A stretch of 64,000 bases of DNA from an uncultured Bacilli bacterium (GTDB lineage Bacteria; Bacillota_I; Bacilli_A; RF39; UBA660). Under the pieces are notes generated by a model that saw nothing but the letters and a program-made list of their open reading frames with translations, was not told where the DNA came from and ran no database searches. The translations under genes and the position numbers were made by a program. How positions within the stretch are numbered: position 1 is the first letter of the stretch; the number at the start of each line of letters is the position of its first letter. This document shows, one piece after another, positions 60,195 through 64,000 of this stretch. The DNA lies in NCBI GenBank assembly GCA_934129885.1, contig CAKOWU010000007.1:1-64000 (forward strand), read 5' to 3'.

Positions 60195-61796
60195 CTAATC
60201 ATCATCTTTTTCATAACAATACTTATTGTCATTACCTTCACATATATACTTATTACTGTCATAATGTAAACCATCTTTATCATAAGAAAATTCAGAAATA
60301 TCTATATCATCAGCATCCACACTAACGCATTTGTGATAATAATCATTCTCTAGGTAACACACAGCATCACCATCATAATCATATTCCATACTTAAATAAT
60401 ACTTATTACCATCTGTACTAAATTTAGTAACATTACCATCAGACAATTTAGAAATAATCTTTTTAATATTATCTTCACTTGTAATAATCACCGTACTAGG
60501 TTCATCATAAACATAACTATAAATAGTATTTTCCTTTAAACCAGAAACTATCTTTTTATAAAATGTAAAAACATTATCCACATTATTATCATAATGTAAA
60601 GAAACATCATTGTCATTTTTAGAAAATCTAACTGTGTTTATATCTTTATTATATTTAACCTCAAACTTAATCTTATCAGCTAAACTATTGTCCACCATAA
60701 AAGTATAATCATTTAAATAACTTACAATATTAATATTATTATCATATTTATAAGTTTTAACTAAACTATCTGTATTTTCATAAATTACATCCTTGTATTT
60801 CATATTAATAAATGAAGTAAAAGTCAAAGCCATACCTACGCCACCAAGAACTAAAGCAATAATAAATATTACAAAAATTCTCTTAATATTATTTTTTCTA
60901 TTAAAGATAAATCCAAATAATAAAAGTAAAATAAGTATCGTTACAGTTATACCTGCAATACCACAAATAGTAAGTCCCACAAATATAAAGTGAACGAAAA
61001 TATGATATATAAATAATGCTGTATTAAATACCAAGAATATTAAAAATATTGATATCATAGCAAATATAATTCCTGTAAAACATTTAAAGATAAAAAATGC
61101 AATCTTAAGTAATCCATTAATAAACCTGTATTCAGCATGTTTAGGATCCCTAATAATAATCTTTTCCTTATCCTTTACTTGTATCTTCTTGTCATTTTTA
61201 TCATCATCTTGCACATCATCAGGTGTATCATCTTCCCTAATTATCTCATAGTAATCTAAATATCTCGTCTTAAATACATGAATAAAAATAACAAAACCAA
61301 ATACCAAATATATAATGCCATATATAATTTCAAATATTCTATATATTACTGAATATATATTAGACGGCAATACCCCAAATATCCCGGAAAGGACCCATTC
61401 AAGAATACCTCCAAGTACCGCATATACAAACAGTAAAATCAAAATAATAACAAACTGTTCAAATAAACATTTGATCTTTTCTTTAAAAGTCATCGCACTA
61501 AACATATCAATAGACTTAGTAATAAACTTAAGAAAATCATCAATATACTTATTCACCTTATTACGTGACTCTTGTCTATCTTTAACATCTTTAATATCCT
61601 GATTTAAAAGTTCATCAACCTTAAGATTAAAAATATTACATAACTGTAAGACCTTATCCATCTCTGGATATGCCTGCGATGACTCCCACTTTGAAATACT
61701 TTGTCTAGATACTCCAAGTTTGTCCGCTAACTCTTCCTGTGATAAACCACTTTCCTTTCTTATCTTCTTCAAATTATCAGCAAAATTCGCTTTCAT
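60195..61796 (-). CDS. XRE-type HTH protein with multi-pass membrane domain
   Basis: The start is the ATG at 61796 (MKANFADNLKKIRKESGLSQ) after GGAAGGAGG; the frame extends to 61814. The N-terminal HTH (about 5-60, LGVSRQSISKWESSQAYPEM) is followed by several membrane segments (about 115-330) and an extracytoplasmic domain of about 170 residues ending in Cys/Asp/Tyr-rich sequence. It resembles HTH-membrane sensor-regulators of low-GC Firmicutes. It is the paralogue, in layout, of the gene at 59395-60102. Direct repeats upstream may be its operator. Confidence 0.82.
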   Translation of the reverse strand: MKANFADNLKKIRKESGLSQEELADKLGVSRQSISKWESSQAYPEMDKVLQLCNIFNLKVDELLNQDIKDVKDRQESRNKVNKYIDDFLKFITKSIDMFSAMTFKEKIKCLFEQFVIILILLFVYAVLGGILEWVLSGIFGVLPSNIYSVIYRIFEIIYGIIYLVFGFVIFIHVFKTRYLDYYEIIREDDTPDDVQDDDKNDKKIQVKDKEKIIIRDPKHAEYRFINGLLKIAFFIFKCFTGIIFAMISIFLIFLVFNTALFIYHIFVHFIFVGLTICGIAGITVTILILLLLFGFIFNRKNNIKRIFVIFIIALVLGGVGMALTFTSFINMKYKDVIYENTDSLVKTYKYDNNINIVSYLNDYTFMVDNSLADKIKFEVKYNKDINTVRFSKNDNDVSLHYDNNVDNVFTFYKKIVSGLKENTIYSYVYDEPSTVIITSEDNIKKIISKLSDGNVTKFSTDGNKYYLSMEYDYDGDAVCYLENDYYHKCVSVDADDIDISEFSYDKDGLHYDSNKYICEGNDNKYCYEKDDD

Positions 61797-61848
61797 ACAA
61801 TTCCTCCTTCCCACACATCATACCTTAGAAACCAGTTGCGTACAACCA

Positions 61849-61880
61849 ACTTTTAGTTGTTTTTTGTCACTTTTTAGTTG
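61849..61880. promoter_or_regulatory. Direct-repeat operator upstream of the HTH-membrane gene
   Basis: ACTTTTAGTTG (61849-61859) and ACTTTTTAGTTG (61869-61880) are spaced by 20 bp (two helical turns), 53 bp upstream of the start codon. A third half-site-like GTTG...CAAC lies at 61835-61846. Autoregulation by the HTH protein is plausible. Confidence 0.5.
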
Positions 61881-61999
61881 CGCATCCCCATAAATTATAT
61901 CATAAATAGATAATATTCCTCAAGAAAAAAATAGGGTCATATTTTCCCTATAAATAATTTTTCAATAATGCCTTCCGCATAATCATTACCAATTTAAAT

Positions 62000-62500
62000 T
62001 TACTTTTCACTAGAAGTAATCATATTATCTAAAATAGTTAAAATCTCACTTTGATTTTTAAGTAAAAGAACTATCTTATTATGTAAATCTTCTAAAATAA
62101 CCTCACTTTTTAAATCCGTTATATAATCATTTTGATTTCGCACACTGTCCTTCATCGCCGCTCTATTTTGACTCATCATAATAATCGGTGCCTGTACCGC
62201 TGCCACACAAGACAAAATCAAATTAAGTAAAATAAATGGATATGCATCTATCTTTATAAAAAATAAATTGAGAACTATCCATAAAAACAAAAACAAAGTT
62301 ACCATTATAATAAACTTCCAACTACCTAAACTACTAGATATCTTATCCGCCATCTTATCCCCTATACCGGCTCTTTTCTCCTCTTCCTTATCCACATCCA
62401 ATGAAATATGATCAACTATCAATAATGATGCCAGTTCATCTATCTTATCCTCACTTAATTTATTAGAAACGAGTAATTTAACTATATCCTTTTTCTCCAT
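62000..62500 (-). CDS. DUF1003 family membrane protein
   Basis: A 166-residue protein with the DUF1003 core: ADKISSSLGSWKFIIMVT, FLWIVLNLF, DAYPFILLNLILSCVAA, QAPIIMMSQNR and AAMKDSVRNQNDY. There are two membrane segments in the centre. The start is set at the ATG at 62500; an in-frame GTG is three codons upstream. The role is unknown. It follows the UbiB-like gene on the same strand with a 37-bp gap. Confidence 0.88.
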   Translation of the reverse strand: MEKKDIVKLLVSNKLSEDKIDELASLLIVDHISLDVDKEEEKRAGIGDKMADKISSSLGSWKFIIMVTLFLFLWIVLNLFFIKIDAYPFILLNLILSCVAAVQAPIIMMSQNRAAMKDSVRNQNDYITDLKSEVILEDLHNKIVLLLKNQSEILTILDNMITSSEK

Positions 62501-62537
62501 ATTTATCACATAATTATTATGCTCAAAAAAAGTAAGT

Positions 62538-64000
62538 TTAATCCCTAAACCTACTTATTAAAAAATTATAAAGTATCCAAAAAGTACATAAGCCACCCAA
62601 TATTAAATACAAATAAAATATAAAAGGTAAATCTTCCTTATTATTAATAACAATTAAACTAGTACCAACAATATATGCCACATCAAGTATCGTGAAAATA
62701 AGTAAATACACTAAATTCTCTATACTAAATAATTGCTTTTTAGAATCATTAATCTCAATATTAAACTTAACCTCTCCTCTGTTCACACCTTGAACAAAAG
62801 TCAAAACCTCATTAGGTAAAGATACTAAATCGCCCGCACTAAGCATCCCATTGCTTATAATTTTTTTAAGTTTATTCGCATTTATAATATTCCCAGAATT
62901 AACATGTGTACTAAGTATCTCCATTAAATTAATAGAAGGATCAATTGTCTTTAAAGTACCCTCTATCGTAAGAATCCCCCTAATAAGCATCGTTATATTT
63001 TTAGGTAAACTAATATTATTTTTAGAAAGCATTTTAAGCATATCATTCAAAAATACCTTCATATCAATATCACTAATATTTGCGTTCTTTACCTTATCTA
63101 AAATCGTCCTAATATCATTGTTAAGTTCCACATGATTTACATCTGACTTTGCTGACCCAAGCGTCAAAAGTATACGCGAAACCTCTCTAATATCATCTTT
63201 TAAAATAGCAATAATACACTCACTAAGTAAAGATCTATCTAAAGAAGATAACTTACCCATCATTCCAAAATCTAAATAAACGATCTGTCCATTTTTAATC
63301 CTAATATTATCAGAATGCGGATCAGCATGAAAGAACCCGTCATCAATTGCTTGCTTTACATAATTCGCCGCAAGTTTCTTCGCTACCTCACTAGGATTAT
63401 ACCCTTCTTTCATTATTTTAGATACATCGTCTAATTTTGTACCATCAATATACTCCATTACTAAAGCCGCACTAGTAGATATATCCGCATATACTTCTGG
63501 TACTTTTATATACTTAATATTCTTGTTTAATTCTTTAAACTTCAGCATATGTTCTCTTTCTTTAACAAAGTCCATTTCTTCTTTAGCACTTTCAAAAATT
63601 TCATTTAAAACATCACAAAAATCCATAGGGGAATTGAATAACTTATCAATATGTGATAAATTAATAGCCTTTTTAAATAAACTAACGTCCATACTCATCA
63701 TTTCATATATATGTAAACGTTTAATCTTAATAACCACATAATTACCATTTTTAAGCATCGCCTTATGTACCTGTGCAATAGAAGCACTTCCAATTGGCTC
63801 TAGTTCAATAAATTTAAATATTTCTAAAGTTTCACCATTATATTCCTTATCAAGAATGTTCATAACTTCACTAAAAGGCATAGGCTTTACATTACTCTTT
63901 AAATTCTTAAGTTCATCCGCATACACCTGCGGAATAATATCATCCCTATCAGACATAATTTGTCCTAACTTAATAAACGTAGGTCCTAACTTTTCAAGTA
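62538..64000 (-). CDS. ABC1/UbiB-family atypical kinase (partial, right edge)
   Basis: The 3' 487 codons are in the window; the frame runs through the right edge (LEKLGPTFIKLGQIMSDRDD), so the ATG at 63956 is internal. The UbiB signature LGPTFIKLGQ, the Ala-rich loop EPIGSASIAQVHKA, VVIKIKR (Lys), the DGFFHADPHSDNIRI catalytic region and YLDFGMMGKL are present. Two membrane helices lie near the C-terminus. The family controls quinone synthesis or lipid homeostasis; quinone genes are not nearby. Confidence 0.92.
   Translation of the reverse strand, partial: LEKLGPTFIKLGQIMSDRDDIIPQVYADELKNLKSNVKPMPFSEVMNILDKEYNGETLEIFKFIELEPIGSASIAQVHKAMLKNGNYVVIKIKRLHIYEMMSMDVSLFKKAINLSHIDKLFNSPMDFCDVLNEIFESAKEEMDFVKEREHMLKFKELNKNIKYIKVPEVYADISTSAALVMEYIDGTKLDDVSKIMKEGYNPSEVAKKLAANYVKQAIDDGFFHADPHSDNIRIKNGQIVYLDFGMMGKLSSLDRSLLSECIIAILKDDIREVSRILLTLGSAKSDVNHVELNNDIRTILDKVKNANISDIDMKVFLNDMLKMLSKNNISLPKNITMLIRGILTIEGTLKTIDPSINLMEILSTHVNSGNIINANKLKKIISNGMLSAGDLVSLPNEVLTFVQGVNRGEVKFNIEINDSKKQLFSIENLVYLLIFTILDVAYIVGTSLIVINNKEDLPFIFYLYLILGGLCTFWILYNFLISRFRD

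Overview
The window is AT-rich, gene-dense chromosomal DNA from a spore-forming, meso-DAP-type member of the Bacillota, most likely an uncultured gut lineage of Bacilli/Erysipelotrichia type. The evidence is a MurE with the DNPR motif of diaminopimelate-adding enzymes, SpoIIP, a SigK-like sigma factor, a BclA-like collagen protein, RNA polymerase delta, GpsB next to a type B RNase P RNA, and RodZ-PgsA. The species assignment is inference. Stops at TGA (for example the acyltransferase ending at 42373) show the standard bacterial code.

Layout. 1-6.9 kb: end of a surface-protein gene, efp, rpmG, a class B PBP, nfo and spoIIP. 7-9.7 kb: an amine dehydrogenase and a collagen-like spore-surface protein. 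9.8-18 kb: htpG under a CIRCE operator, murE, asnB, a HAD phosphatase and murD. 18-31 kb: an LRR pseudogene, ffh, sigK, two Fic-family loci, feoAB, rpoE and a class A PBP. 31.4-39 kb: a diversity-generating retroelement (DGR) locus. 39.6-48 kb: pgsA, rodZ, rnpB, gpsB, a lipid-acylation operon, tRNA-Leu, a decayed cupin/HxlR locus and tRNA-Gln. 48-57 kb: a type I toxin-like locus, scpAB, ligA, a nucleotidyltransferase and pcrA. 57-64 kb: an M23 peptidase, an LRR remnant, a thioredoxin-like lipoprotein, two HTH-membrane regulators, a DUF1003 protein and a UbiB-type kinase cut by the right edge.

The main discovery is the DGR locus. On the minus strand it reads: a 975-residue surface protein whose C-terminus carries a variable region; seven tandem cassettes; a structured non-coding spacer; an Avd-like four-helix protein; a membrane-anchored unknown protein; a DGR-type reverse transcriptase; and a putative amidoligase. 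Each cassette is exactly 106 bp between conserved ends (coding sense TGTCGCCG...GGCGTCCGCC), and units recur about every 153 bp. All seven translate in the target's reading frame as alternative versions of its variable region. Cassette 6 (35541-35646) is identical over all 106 bp to the expressed variable region (36107-36212). Cassette 1, nearest avd, is Asn/AAC-rich like a classical template repeat. This departs from the usual one-template DGR and looks like a reverse-transcriptase-linked cassette store, from which, or into which, whole variable regions are copied.

Other accessory features are a Fic protein lacking its catalytic His behind a small putative antitoxin, a Fic protein with an extra C-terminal domain, and several decayed genes (two LRR proteins, a TnpB fragment, a recombinase-like gene).
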